NCBI GenBank assembly: GCA_937863905.1
Contig: CALMHV010000417.1
Span: 1-9,497 of the forward strand
DNA from: an uncultured Bacillota bacterium
GTDB taxonomy: Bacteria; Bacillota; Sulfobacillia; UBA995; UBA9673
Length of the DNA stretch: 9,497 nt
Direction: 5' to 3'
Part shown: piece after piece, positions 1 through 6,506 of the stretch
How the letters are laid out: each line of letters opens with the position of its first letter
How positions within the stretch are numbered: position 1 is the stretch's first letter
Notes under the pieces: model-generated
Told to the model about the DNA's origin: nothing
The model's database searches: none
Seen by the model: only the letters and a program-made list of their open reading frames with translations
Translations under genes and position numbers: made by a program

Positions 1-39
1 CGAGAGGGCGGGGGAGACCAGCCCCCGGACAGAGAATAG
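1..39 (+). CDS. possible C-terminal tail of the gene upstream of murG
   Basis: Frame 1 is open from the window edge to a TAG at 37-39 and would encode a 12-residue polar tail, REGGGDQPPDRE. In Bacillota the gene before murG is usually the SEDS protein spoVE/ftsW, and a short charged cytoplasmic tail would fit that. Twelve residues cannot identify a family, so the assignment rests on position only. Frames 2 and 3 are also open here, which weakens the call. Confidence 0.3.
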   Translation, partial: REGGGDQPPDRE

Positions 40-71
40 ACTGGGGAAGCTTGTGGTGGGGGGAACATCGC

Positions 72-1289
72 TTGCGTCTCATCGTCTCCGGTGGCGGCAC
101 CGGGGGTCACATCTATCCGGCCCTGGCCATCGCCCGCGCGGTGAAGGAAGCCGATGCGTCGGCCGAAGTCCTCTACATCGGCACACGCACCGGGCTGGAG
201 GCTTCCCTCGTGCCCAAGGAGGGCCTGCCTTTTGAGGCCATCCCGGCCAGGGGGCTGATGCGGCGAGGGTTGCTCCGGGCGCCCGGGTCGGTCCTGCTGG
301 CTCTCCGGGGCGTTGCGGCGGCTCGCCGGGCCATCCGGCGGTTCAAACCCGACGTCGTCGTCGGCACCGGCGGGTACGTCTCCGGGCCGGTGGCCCTGGC
401 CGCCCGGCTCGAGGGTGTCCCGCTCGTCCTCCACGAGCAGAACGTCTACCCCGGAGCAACCAACCGGCTCGCCTCTCGCTGGGCGACGGTGGTGGCCGTG
501 CCCTATGCCGAAGTGGCCCGCCACTTTCCCAAGCGGACCCGGGTGGTGGTAACCGGCAACCCCGTGCGCCGCGCGGTCCTGGAGACCACGCCGGAGCAGG
601 GCCGCCGGGTCCTGGGGTTGCCCCTGGACGGCCGGCTTGTCTACGTCACGGGCGGTAGTCAGGGGGCCAGGGTCCTCAACGAGCACGTCGTGGCCGCTCT
701 ACCCGCGTGGCTGGCCATCCCCGGAGTCTCCGTGGTCTTCGCCACGGGAGCCCGCTACCATGAGGCGATCGTGGAGGCTCTCGTCGGACGCGGACTGCCG
801 GTCGTCTCGGACCTGCCTCAGGAGTCAGCGGCGGGTCCCGGACGGCCCGTCGCGAGGGGTCCGGCCGCCGGCGAGGGCGGGAAGCTTGTCGTCCTACCCT
901 ATCTCGAGCGGGCCGACGCGGCGCTGGCGGCCGCGGACGTGATGGTCACCCGAGGCGGCGCGACGACCCTGGCGGAAGTCACCGCCCGGGGGGTGCCCGC
1001 GGTCATCATCCCTTCGCCGAACGTGGCCCACAACGAGCAGGAATTCAACTCCCGCGTCCTGGGTCGGGCGGGCGCCGCCCGGGTCGTCCTCGAGAGCGAG
1101 CTTGCCGGCGGGCGGGTGCTCGAGGAGGCGGTCTCGGCCATTCTCTCCGACGACGGACTCAGGCTCGGGATGCGCCGGGCCAGCCTGTCGCTCGGCCGGC
1201 CGGAGGCCTCCAGCGAGCTGGCTAAGCTCGTCCTGGCCGCGGCCAGGCGGGGGCGCCGCCGGACCGGTGGCCGACAGCCCGAGCGTTAA
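72..1289 (+). CDS. murG: MurG, UDP-GlcNAc:lipid I N-acetylglucosaminyltransferase
   Basis: MurG is a peripheral GT-B glycosyltransferase on the inner face of the membrane. It transfers GlcNAc from UDP-GlcNAc to lipid I, giving lipid II. Numbering from TTG-72, the N-terminal glycine loop GGGTGGH is at 7-13, GTGGYVSGP at 98-106, HEQN at 121-124, TGNPVR at 161-166, the second glycine loop GGSQGA at 194-199, RGGATTLAE at 294-302 and the donor-site segment PSPNVAHNEQ from 314. The frame is open further upstream with a TTG at 51, but that codon has a GGGGAAG only 1 nt before it. TTG-72 has GGGGGGAA (58-65) at proper spacing and gives MRLIVSGGGTGG, which matches how family members begin. At 405 residues it is longer than the usual 355-370. 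Most of the excess is a Gly/Pro/Ala/Arg-rich insert at about 242-271. The family call is very secure; the start is probable. Confidence 0.96.
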   Translation: MRLIVSGGGTGGHIYPALAIARAVKEADASAEVLYIGTRTGLEASLVPKEGLPFEAIPARGLMRRGLLRAPGSVLLALRGVAAARRAIRRFKPDVVVGTGGYVSGPVALAARLEGVPLVLHEQNVYPGATNRLASRWATVVAVPYAEVARHFPKRTRVVVTGNPVRRAVLETTPEQGRRVLGLPLDGRLVYVTGGSQGARVLNEHVVAALPAWLAIPGVSVVFATGARYHEAIVEALVGRGLPVVSDLPQESAAGPGRPVARGPAAGEGGKLVVLPYLERADAALAAADVMVTRGGATTLAEVTARGVPAVIIPSPNVAHNEQEFNSRVLGRAGAARVVLESELAGGRVLEEAVSAILSDDGLRLGMRRASLSLGRPEASSELAKLVLAAARRGRRRTGGRQPER

Positions 1290-1314
1290 CTGAGGCTCTG
1301 GAGAAACATAATAT
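1286..1314 (+). promoter_or_regulatory. candidate promoter for murC
   Basis: TTAACT (1286-1291) and TAATAT (1309-1314) are separated by 17 bp, and each matches the sigma-A consensus at four of six positions. CATAAT (1307-1312) is an alternative -10. This A+T-rich patch stands out in very G+C-rich surroundings and lies in the 105-nt gap before murC. The matches are modest and murC may simply be co-transcribed with murG, so this is only a candidate. Confidence 0.25.
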
Positions 1315-1394
1315 GGGTCTGCCGTCTTGCAGTCGGCGACGGCGAGACCGCTGGCCTGGTCGCCGCCTGCGTCGACCTCGAAAGGAGCCGGGCC

Positions 1395-2831
1395 ATGCCG
1401 AGGATGGGGGACAAGGTCTTGCGCTACGTGCATTTCGTCGGAATCGGCGGAGCCGGGATGAGCGCCATCGCCCTTGTCGCGCTGGAACTGGGCGTACAGG
1501 TGACAGGCTCTGACCTGGCTCTCTCCGGGATCACCGACCGGCTGGAGAAACGCGGGGCTCGCGTGAGCCTCGGGCACGCCGCCGCCCATCTCGAGCGTCC
1601 TGACGCGGTGGTCGTGTCCACGGCCATCCGCCCGGACAATCCCGAGGTCGTCGAGGCCCGACGTCTCGGCATCCCCGTGTTGCATCGGGCGGACATGCTG
1701 TCCATCATCATGGATCGGAAGAAGGGCATCGCCGTTTCGGGCACGCACGGGAAGTCGACGACGACCTCGATGATGGCCACGGTCTTCGAGCGCACCGGCC
1801 AGAAGCCGACCTGGGTCGTGGGCGCGGAGGTCCGCGATTTCAACTCCGGGGCCGGCTACGGGGAAGGTGAGTATCTCATCGCCGAGGCCGACGAGAGCGA
1901 CGCCTCCTTTCTCAAGCTCCACCCGTTCGTCGCCGTCGCCACCAACATTGACAACGACCATCTCGACCACTACGGGACCTTCGAGCGCCTCGTGGAGGCC
2001 TTCCGCACCTTTCTCAGCCAGACCCGGCCGGACGGTTTCTCCGTCGTCTGCGCCGATGACCAGAACCTGGTCCGGCTGGCCGGCGAGGCCCCCGGTCGCG
2101 TCGTCACCTACTCCCTGGGGGCGGGCGAGGGCCGGGGGAGCCGGGGGACCCACTACCAGGTCTCCGGCTGCTTTCTCGAAGGCTGGCGGTCACGCTTCAC
2201 CGTCGAGCGGGAGGGAACGTCGCTCGGCGAGTTCGCCCTGACGGTCCCCGGGCGGCACAACGTGGCCAACGCCACGGCCGTCATTGCCACCGCGACCGAG
2301 GTCGGGCTTCCCGTTCGGGAGGTGGCTTCCGCCCTGGCCGACTTCAGCGGCACCGTCCGGCGCCTCGACCCCATCGGCCGGGCGCGGGGCGTGCATGTCG
2401 TGGACGACTACGCCCACCATCCGACGGAGATAGCCGCCACGCTGGACGCCGCGAGAGGGCTCGCCTCGTCCGGCCGGGTCATCGTCGTCTTCCAGCCCCA
2501 TCGCTACACCCGCACGCGAGACCTCCACGCCGAGTTCGGCCAGGCTTTCGGGGATGCGGACGCGGTGGTCCTCACGGACATCTACCCGGCGATGGAGCCG
2601 CCCATCCCGGGCGTGACCGGCGAACTGGTCTACCGGGACTTCCAGGCGCGGCCCGGGCAGTCCGTGGTCTACATCCCCGAACTGGGCGACATCGCGGCCC
2701 ACCTGGCCGCGCTCGTCCGGCCCGGTGACTTCGTCCTGACCATGGGCGCGGGCGATGTCCGACGCGTGGGCCCCGAACTCCTGTTGCTCCTCGACGGGCA
2801 GGGTCTTCCCGGGCCGACCCGCCGCTCGTAA
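1395..2831 (+). CDS. murC: MurC, UDP-N-acetylmuramate--L-alanine ligase
   Basis: This cytoplasmic Mur ligase adds L-alanine to UDP-MurNAc using ATP, the first amino acid of the stem peptide. At 478 residues it is slightly longer than usual. It shows the Rossmann motif GIGGAGMSAIA (17-27), the ATP P-loop GTHGKSTTT (116-124), EADESDASF (164-172), NIDNDHLDHY (184-193), GRHNVANA (286-293), DDYAHHPTEI (337-346) and FQPHRYTR (366-373). The YAHHPTEI element separates MurC/Mpl from MurD, MurE and MurF, and the context favours MurC over Mpl. AAAGGAG (1381-1387) lies 7 nt before ATG-1395, so this start is preferred over the in-frame ATG at 1404. One small oddity is that the segment usually reading RRF(D/E) is RRLD here (322-325). 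It is followed by murA after 73 nt, with no murB between. Confidence 0.97.
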   Translation: MPRMGDKVLRYVHFVGIGGAGMSAIALVALELGVQVTGSDLALSGITDRLEKRGARVSLGHAAAHLERPDAVVVSTAIRPDNPEVVEARRLGIPVLHRADMLSIIMDRKKGIAVSGTHGKSTTTSMMATVFERTGQKPTWVVGAEVRDFNSGAGYGEGEYLIAEADESDASFLKLHPFVAVATNIDNDHLDHYGTFERLVEAFRTFLSQTRPDGFSVVCADDQNLVRLAGEAPGRVVTYSLGAGEGRGSRGTHYQVSGCFLEGWRSRFTVEREGTSLGEFALTVPGRHNVANATAVIATATEVGLPVREVASALADFSGTVRRLDPIGRARGVHVVDDYAHHPTEIAATLDAARGLASSGRVIVVFQPHRYTRTRDLHAEFGQAFGDADAVVLTDIYPAMEPPIPGVTGELVYRDFQARPGQSVVYIPELGDIAAHLAALVRPGDFVLTMGAGDVRRVGPELLLLLDGQGLPGPTRRS

Positions 2832-2863
2832 CGGCCGACCCGCCTCCAGCGTATGATGAGGCG

Positions 2864-2886
2864 CTCCGCCCACCAAACGGGCGGGG
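2864..2886 (+). promoter_or_regulatory. hairpin in the murA leader
   Basis: Bases 2864-2871 pair with 2879-2886 (8 bp including one G-U, core CCGCCC/GGGCGG) around the 7-nt loop ACCAAAC. It ends just before the G-run that probably serves as the murA ribosome-binding site. TATGAT at 2852-2857 would place a start of transcription near the first base of the stem, but no convincing -35 accompanies it. There is no U-tract, so this is not a terminator. The pairing is real on paper; its role is unknown. Confidence 0.3.
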
Positions 2887-2904
2887 GTGGGGGCCGGTCA
2901 AGCC

Positions 2905-4176
2905 ATGAGTTCGTTCGTCATCCAGGGCGGGCGTCGTCTCGAAGGTCAGATCAGGGTCAGCGGGGCCAAGAACTCCATCCTGCCGATTATGGCCGCCTCC
3001 CTTCTCACCAGGGGGGAGTGCGTCATCCGGTCCACGCCGGACCTGGATGACGTCGCGACCATGGTCCGCATCCTGACCAACCTCGGAGCCAAGATCAGGT
3101 TCGGGAGCGAGGGCGACGGCGGCCGGCGGTACATCCGGATCACGGCCGACGTCCTCACGGGGTACGAGATTTCCGCCGAACTTATGGGCGACATGCGTTC
3201 CTCGATCGTCGTCATGGGGCCGCTCCTCAGCCGTCTGGGCAAGTTCCGCGTCTCCAAACCGGGGGGCTGCTCCATCGGTTCAAGGCCGATCAACTTCCAC
3301 ATCCGGGGCCTGGAGATGCTGGGCGCGCGCATCCGCGACGAGCACGGGTACATCGACGGCGAGGCGGGGAGCCTCGTTGGCCGCGACATACACCTCGACT
3401 TCCCGAGCGTGACGGCGACCGAGAACATCATGATGGCGGCGGTCTACGCCGAAGGCCCGACCGTTATCCGCAACGCGGCCAGGGAGCCCGAGGTCGTCGA
3501 CCTTCAGAACTTCCTGAACGGCATGGGCGCCCGGGTCGCCGGCGCCGGGCTGGACACGGTCCGCATCACGGGCACGAAGACGCTCCATGGAGTGGAACAC
3601 ACGGTCATCCCGGACCGCATCGAGACCGGCACCTACATCGCCGCGGCGGCCATCACCGGTGGCGACGTGGTTCTGACCGACACCACGCCCGAGCACGCCG
3701 ACGCGGTCATCGCCAAGTTCCGTGAGGCCGGGGTGGCCATCGAGACCGGGCGTGACTTCATCCGGGTGCGGCCGCAGACCGCCCTGCGTTCCACCGACTT
3801 CAAGACCATGCCTTACCCGGGCTTCCCGACCGACATGCAGCCCCAGGCGATGGCCATGATGTGCTTCGCCCGCGGCACGAGCCTGATCACGGAGAACATC
3901 TTTGACAAGCGGTTCGCGCACGCGGACGAACTCCTGAGGATGGGCGCGGCCATCGAGGTCGGTAGCCGGCTGGCCGTCGTCCGGGGTTCCGGGCGGCTCA
4001 GCGGCGCCCGGGTCCGCGCCACCGACCTCCGGGCCGGGGCCGCCCTGGTCCTGGCCGGATTGGGGGCGCAGGGAACCACGACGGTGGAGGGCATCGGCCA
4101 CATCGAACGCGGGTACGAGAACATGGAAGGGAAACTGCGCGGCGTCGGGGCCGACATCGAGCGGGTCGAAGGGTAG
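2905..4176 (+). CDS. murA: MurA, UDP-N-acetylglucosamine 1-carboxyvinyltransferase
   Basis: MurA transfers enolpyruvyl from PEP to UDP-GlcNAc, the first committed step of peptidoglycan synthesis, in the cytosol. Numbering from ATG-2905, K22 and N23 sit in VSGAKN, the arginine of the DMRSS segment is R98, and the catalytic cysteine is C122 in PGGCSIGSRP. The general acid/base aspartate is D310 in GFPTDMQ, DLR is at 374-376 and the ERGYE arginine is R402. All key residues expected from the E. coli enzyme are present. Because the catalytic cysteine is retained, a fosfomycin-sensitive type is expected; Cys-to-Asp variants are resistant. It has 423 residues against a usual 417-420. An in-frame GTG at 2887 would add six residues but has no spaced ribosome-binding site, and ATG-2905 gives MSSFVIQGGRRLEG, the usual N-terminus. 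Many Bacillota carry two MurA paralogues; which one this is cannot be told here. Confidence 0.97.
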   Translation: MSSFVIQGGRRLEGQIRVSGAKNSILPIMAASLLTRGECVIRSTPDLDDVATMVRILTNLGAKIRFGSEGDGGRRYIRITADVLTGYEISAELMGDMRSSIVVMGPLLSRLGKFRVSKPGGCSIGSRPINFHIRGLEMLGARIRDEHGYIDGEAGSLVGRDIHLDFPSVTATENIMMAAVYAEGPTVIRNAAREPEVVDLQNFLNGMGARVAGAGLDTVRITGTKTLHGVEHTVIPDRIETGTYIAAAAITGGDVVLTDTTPEHADAVIAKFREAGVAIETGRDFIRVRPQTALRSTDFKTMPYPGFPTDMQPQAMAMMCFARGTSLITENIFDKRFAHADELLRMGAAIEVGSRLAVVRGSGRLSGARVRATDLRAGAALVLAGLGAQGTTTVEGIGHIERGYENMEGKLRGVGADIERVEG

Positions 4177-4294
4177 TATCATTGGATAGTGAATAGCGCT
4201 TAGCGTTCAGCCGGGTCTGGCCGGGCCGGCTCGCTTGGCCGGTCGTCCGCCCGGCTTTCCTCGGGAGCGGGCTGGGACAAGCCCGGCACAGCGT

Positions 4295-4301
4295 GGAGGT
4301 G
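4295..4301 (+). promoter_or_regulatory. strong ribosome-binding site of ftsQ/divIB
   Basis: GGAGGTG followed by TGATCG lies 6 nt before ATG-4308 and is nearly a full complement of the 16S rRNA 3' end. It fixes the ftsQ start. The rest of the 131-nt murA-ftsQ gap has short GGCCGG-type inverted repeats of 5-7 bp and a small AT patch (4176-4205), with no convincing promoter or terminator. Confidence 0.7.
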
Positions 4302-4307
4302 TGATCG

Positions 4308-5126
4308 ATGGGCCCGGACAGGCATGGCTCGGGGGGAAGGCCTGGGAGGGTCTTGGGCTCCCGTCGGATCCTCGGTCTTTTGTCCCTCATCCTGGTCGCC
4401 GGTGGGGGCCTCGGGTTCTTCCTGTCCTCCTCCGCCTTCGGTCTCAGCGAAATAGTGGTCATTGGCTCCGCCCATCTCACCTCGAGCGAAGTCGTCAGGC
4501 TGTGCGAGGTCAGCCTGGGGATGAACCTCCTCAAGATTCCCACGCAGAAGATTCGGGAGCGCCTTCTCGCCGATCCGCGCCTCTCCGACGCGGTCGTGAG
4601 CCGCAAGCTTCCGGGACGGCTGGTCGTCCAGGTGACGGAGAGGGTGGGTGTGGCGCTTCTTCCCTGCCAGGAGCAGTTCGCCGAGCTCGACTCCTCGGGC
4701 CTGCCCCTGGAATTGCACAGCTACGTCGGCGCGCTCGGCCTGCCCATCATCACCGGCGTGACGGAAGCCGGCGTTACCCTTGGCGTACGGGTCAGCGGGG
4801 ACAAGCTTACGGCCATCCTGGGCTGCGCCGCGGCCCTCGGCCCTGACGGCCGCCGCCTGGTCGCCGAGATCCACGTGGACGACCAGAACGAACTGCGCCT
4901 CTACACGCGGGAGGGGATTCCGGTGTACTTCGGCCCGCCTACCGGGCTTGAGGCCAAGGTCGAAGCCTTCCTGGGCGTCCTGGCCGACGTGCGGGCCGCG
5001 AAGCTGGACGTCACCTACGTCGATGTTCGGTATCCCCGCTACCCGGCCGTCGGCGCCCCCGGCGGGGCCGAGGCCCCCAGCCCCTGGATCGACCCGGACG
5101 TCTTCTCCACCCTCGGGGAGCCTTGA
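4308..5126 (+). CDS. ftsQ: FtsQ/DivIB, septal cell-division protein
   Basis: This is a bitopic membrane protein of the division complex. In characterised relatives it binds FtsL/DivIC and FtsB-type partners and regulates septal peptidoglycan synthesis. The 272 residues comprise a basic cytoplasmic segment of about 20 residues, one transmembrane helix at about 21-43 (RILGLLSLILVAGG onward), a POTRA domain at about 45-113 (beginning LSEIVVIGSAHLTSSEV and ending VVQVTERVGVALL), and a C-terminal FtsQ/DivIB domain to about 248 ending in YVDVRYPRYPAV, the typical last strand. A short Pro/Gly-rich tail follows. Three cysteines (C66, C120, C173) lie in the part predicted to be outside the membrane, which is unusual. 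The family diverges fast, so the call rests on architecture plus position between murA and ftsA. No ylxW/sbp-type genes lie between it and ftsA. Confidence 0.92.
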   Translation: MGPDRHGSGGRPGRVLGSRRILGLLSLILVAGGGLGFFLSSSAFGLSEIVVIGSAHLTSSEVVRLCEVSLGMNLLKIPTQKIRERLLADPRLSDAVVSRKLPGRLVVQVTERVGVALLPCQEQFAELDSSGLPLELHSYVGALGLPIITGVTEAGVTLGVRVSGDKLTAILGCAAALGPDGRRLVAEIHVDDQNELRLYTREGIPVYFGPPTGLEAKVEAFLGVLADVRAAKLDVTYVDVRYPRYPAVGAPGGAEAPSPWIDPDVFSTLGEP

Positions 5127-5216
5127 CCCTCAAGCCGGTGGGGGGGCGGCCCGAGGCCGTTGACATAATGCTGGAGAAGGGAAAGGTAGCGGTCCAGAGA
5201 ACATACTACCAGTCAA

Positions 5217-5227
5217 GGAAGGAGGAG
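5217..5227 (+). promoter_or_regulatory. ribosome-binding site that sets the ftsA start
   Basis: The purine run GGAAGGAGGAG contains GGAGG (5221-5225), placed 8 nt before TTG-5234. It is one of the strongest Shine-Dalgarno matches in the window. It argues that ftsA starts at this TTG and not at the upstream in-frame TTG-5123 or ATG-5168, neither of which has a comparable site. Confidence 0.65.
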
Positions 5228-5233
5228 GGGCTG

Positions 5234-6487
5234 TTGCCAGGGCCGAGAGTGAAACCGGGAACCCTTGCTGCTCTCGATATTGGTTCCAGCAAGGTCTGCG
5301 CTCTGGTGGCCCAACTCTCCGAGGGCGGCAAAATTGACATAACGGGCTATGGTATGGCCTTGTCCAATGGTATGCGCCGCGGAGTCGTGGTGGATGTGGA
5401 TGGTACAGTCCGGGCGGTCCGGGAAGCCGTGGAGAAGGCCGAAGATATGGCCCAGACCCGCATCCGCGGCGTCACCCTGGGCGTGGCCGGCACGCATGTC
5501 CAGTCGGTGAACGTCCGAGGCGTCATCGGTATCACGCGTGGCGACAAAGAGATTGTCCAAGACGACGTGGACAGGGCCCTGGAGGCCGCGCGCGTCGACA
5601 GCGTCCCGCAGGAACGGCAGATCATCCACGTCCTCCCGCGCCAGTACATCGTGGACGGTTACGACGGCATCTTCGACCCCGTCGGGATGGTCGGGAACCG
5701 GCTCGAGGTGGAGGCCAACATCGTTACCTGCTCGGCCACCTCCCTGGAGAACCTCACGCGCTGTGTCGCCCGGGCCAACCTCCACGTGGAGACTCCCGTC
5801 CTGGCCAGCCTGGCCTCAGGCGAGGCCGTCCTGCACCAGGCGGAGCGTGAACTCGGTGTGGCCGTCGCCGACATTGGTTGTGGGACCACGGACGTCGGTA
5901 TCTTCGACCGCCACGGCCTCTACCACGCCGGGGTCATCCCGGTGGGGGGCGAGTACATCACCAAAGACCTAGCCGTAGGGCTGCGCACGCCGCTGCCGAT
6001 GGCTGAGAAGATAAAGATCCAGCACGGAGTGGCTTTGGTCGATGCGGCCCGGGCCGACGACTACGTCGAGGTCCCCGATGTCGGGGGAAGCCGGACCCAG
6101 AAGATCGGGCGCCGGGCGATAGCCGAGATCATCCAGCCCAGGGTTGAGGAAATCTTCGGGCTCATCATGAGGGAAATCACCAAGTCCGGCCGCGATGGGG
6201 TTTTGCCGGGCGGTATCGTCATCACCGGAGGCACGGCCACCTTGGAGGGCATCGTGGAGGTCGGGCAGGACGCGACGGGTCTCTCGGTGCGCGTCGGCTA
6301 CCCCGAAGGCCAGGGTGGCCTCACGGAACTGGTGCGCGACCCGGCTTGCTCCTGCGCGGTCGGCATCATCTGCTTGGCGGCGCAGAACCTCGGGTACACC
6401 GAGGGCGTGACCGTCGGCGGGCAGGTCTCCGGGTTGTTCGGCGACCTCTGGGGCCGGGTCAGGGGTTGGGTCAAGCAGTCGTACTAG
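5234..6487 (+). CDS. ftsA: FtsA, actin-like division protein that tethers FtsZ
   Basis: FtsA is an actin-fold ATPase that binds the FtsZ C-terminal peptide and the membrane and recruits later division proteins. From TTG-5234 it has 417 residues, a normal length. It shows the phosphate-1 loop LDIGSSK (14-20), a 1C domain roughly at 90-175, phosphate-2 [13 protein letters not shown] (212-224), the segment [13 protein letters not shown] (238-250) with MAEKIK (256-261), and the adenosine loop [15 protein letters not shown] (326-340). It ends in an amphipathic helix, [16 protein letters not shown] (402-417), the expected membrane-targeting sequence. The frame stays open back to 5123, where TTGA overlaps the ftsQ stop, so a form with up to 37 extra residues is possible. 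The first 60 or so codons use A/T at third positions far more than the rest of the gene. ftsZ follows after 19 nt, so the two are almost surely co-transcribed. Confidence 0.96.
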   Translation: MPGPRVKPGTLAALDIGSSKVCALVAQLSEGGKIDITGYGMALSNGMRRGVVVDVDGTVRAVREAVEKAEDMAQTRIRGVTLGVAGTHVQSVNVRGVIGITRGDKEIVQDDVDRALEAARVDSVPQERQIIHVLPRQYIVDGYDGIFDPVGMVGNRLEVEANIVTCSATSLENLTRCVARANLHVETPVLASLASGEAVLHQAERELGVAVADIGCGTTDVGIFDRHGLYHAGVIPVGGEYITKDLAVGLRTPLPMAEKIKIQHGVALVDAARADDYVEVPDVGGSRTQKIGRRAIAEIIQPRVEEIFGLIMREITKSGRDGVLPGGIVITGGTATLEGIVEVGQDATGLSVRVGYPEGQGGLTELVRDPACSCAVGIICLAAQNLGYTEGVTVGGQVSGLFGDLWGRVRGWVKQSY

Positions 6488-6491
6488 GCCG

Positions 6492-6502
6492 AGAGGGGTG
6501 AT
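6492..6502 (+). promoter_or_regulatory. ribosome-binding site that sets the ftsZ start
   Basis: AGAGGGGTGAT closely matches the anti-Shine-Dalgarno complement AGGAGGTGAT and has its core GGGGTG (6495-6500) 6 nt before GTG-6507. The in-frame GTG at 6498 lies inside this site and is therefore an unlikely start. Confidence 0.6.
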
Positions 6503-6506
6503 TGAG

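Noticed and set aside
894..2153. A 419-codon open frame on the minus strand across murG and murC, and similar long antisense frames (2190-2876, 3280-4182).
   Set aside because: They lie opposite genes with full sets of family motifs, their translations are Arg/Gly/Asp/Pro-rich with no recognisable domain, and long antisense frames are expected in G+C-rich coding DNA.
4177..4182. TATCAT after murA as a -10 box for ftsQ.
   Set aside because: The nearest -35-like word, CCGACA at 4151-4156, lies inside murA with a 20-bp spacer; the evidence is too thin to list.
5160..5165. Perfect TTGACA as a -35 for an ftsA promoter.
   Set aside because: No hexamer resembling TATAAT occurs 15-22 bp downstream; CATACT at 5202 is 36 bp away. 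A second TTGACA at 5334-5339 inside ftsA also lacks a partner.
5202..5208. CATACTA, like the -10 of forespore sigma factors.
   Set aside because: No matching -35 at the required spacing, and forespore control of ftsA would be unexpected.
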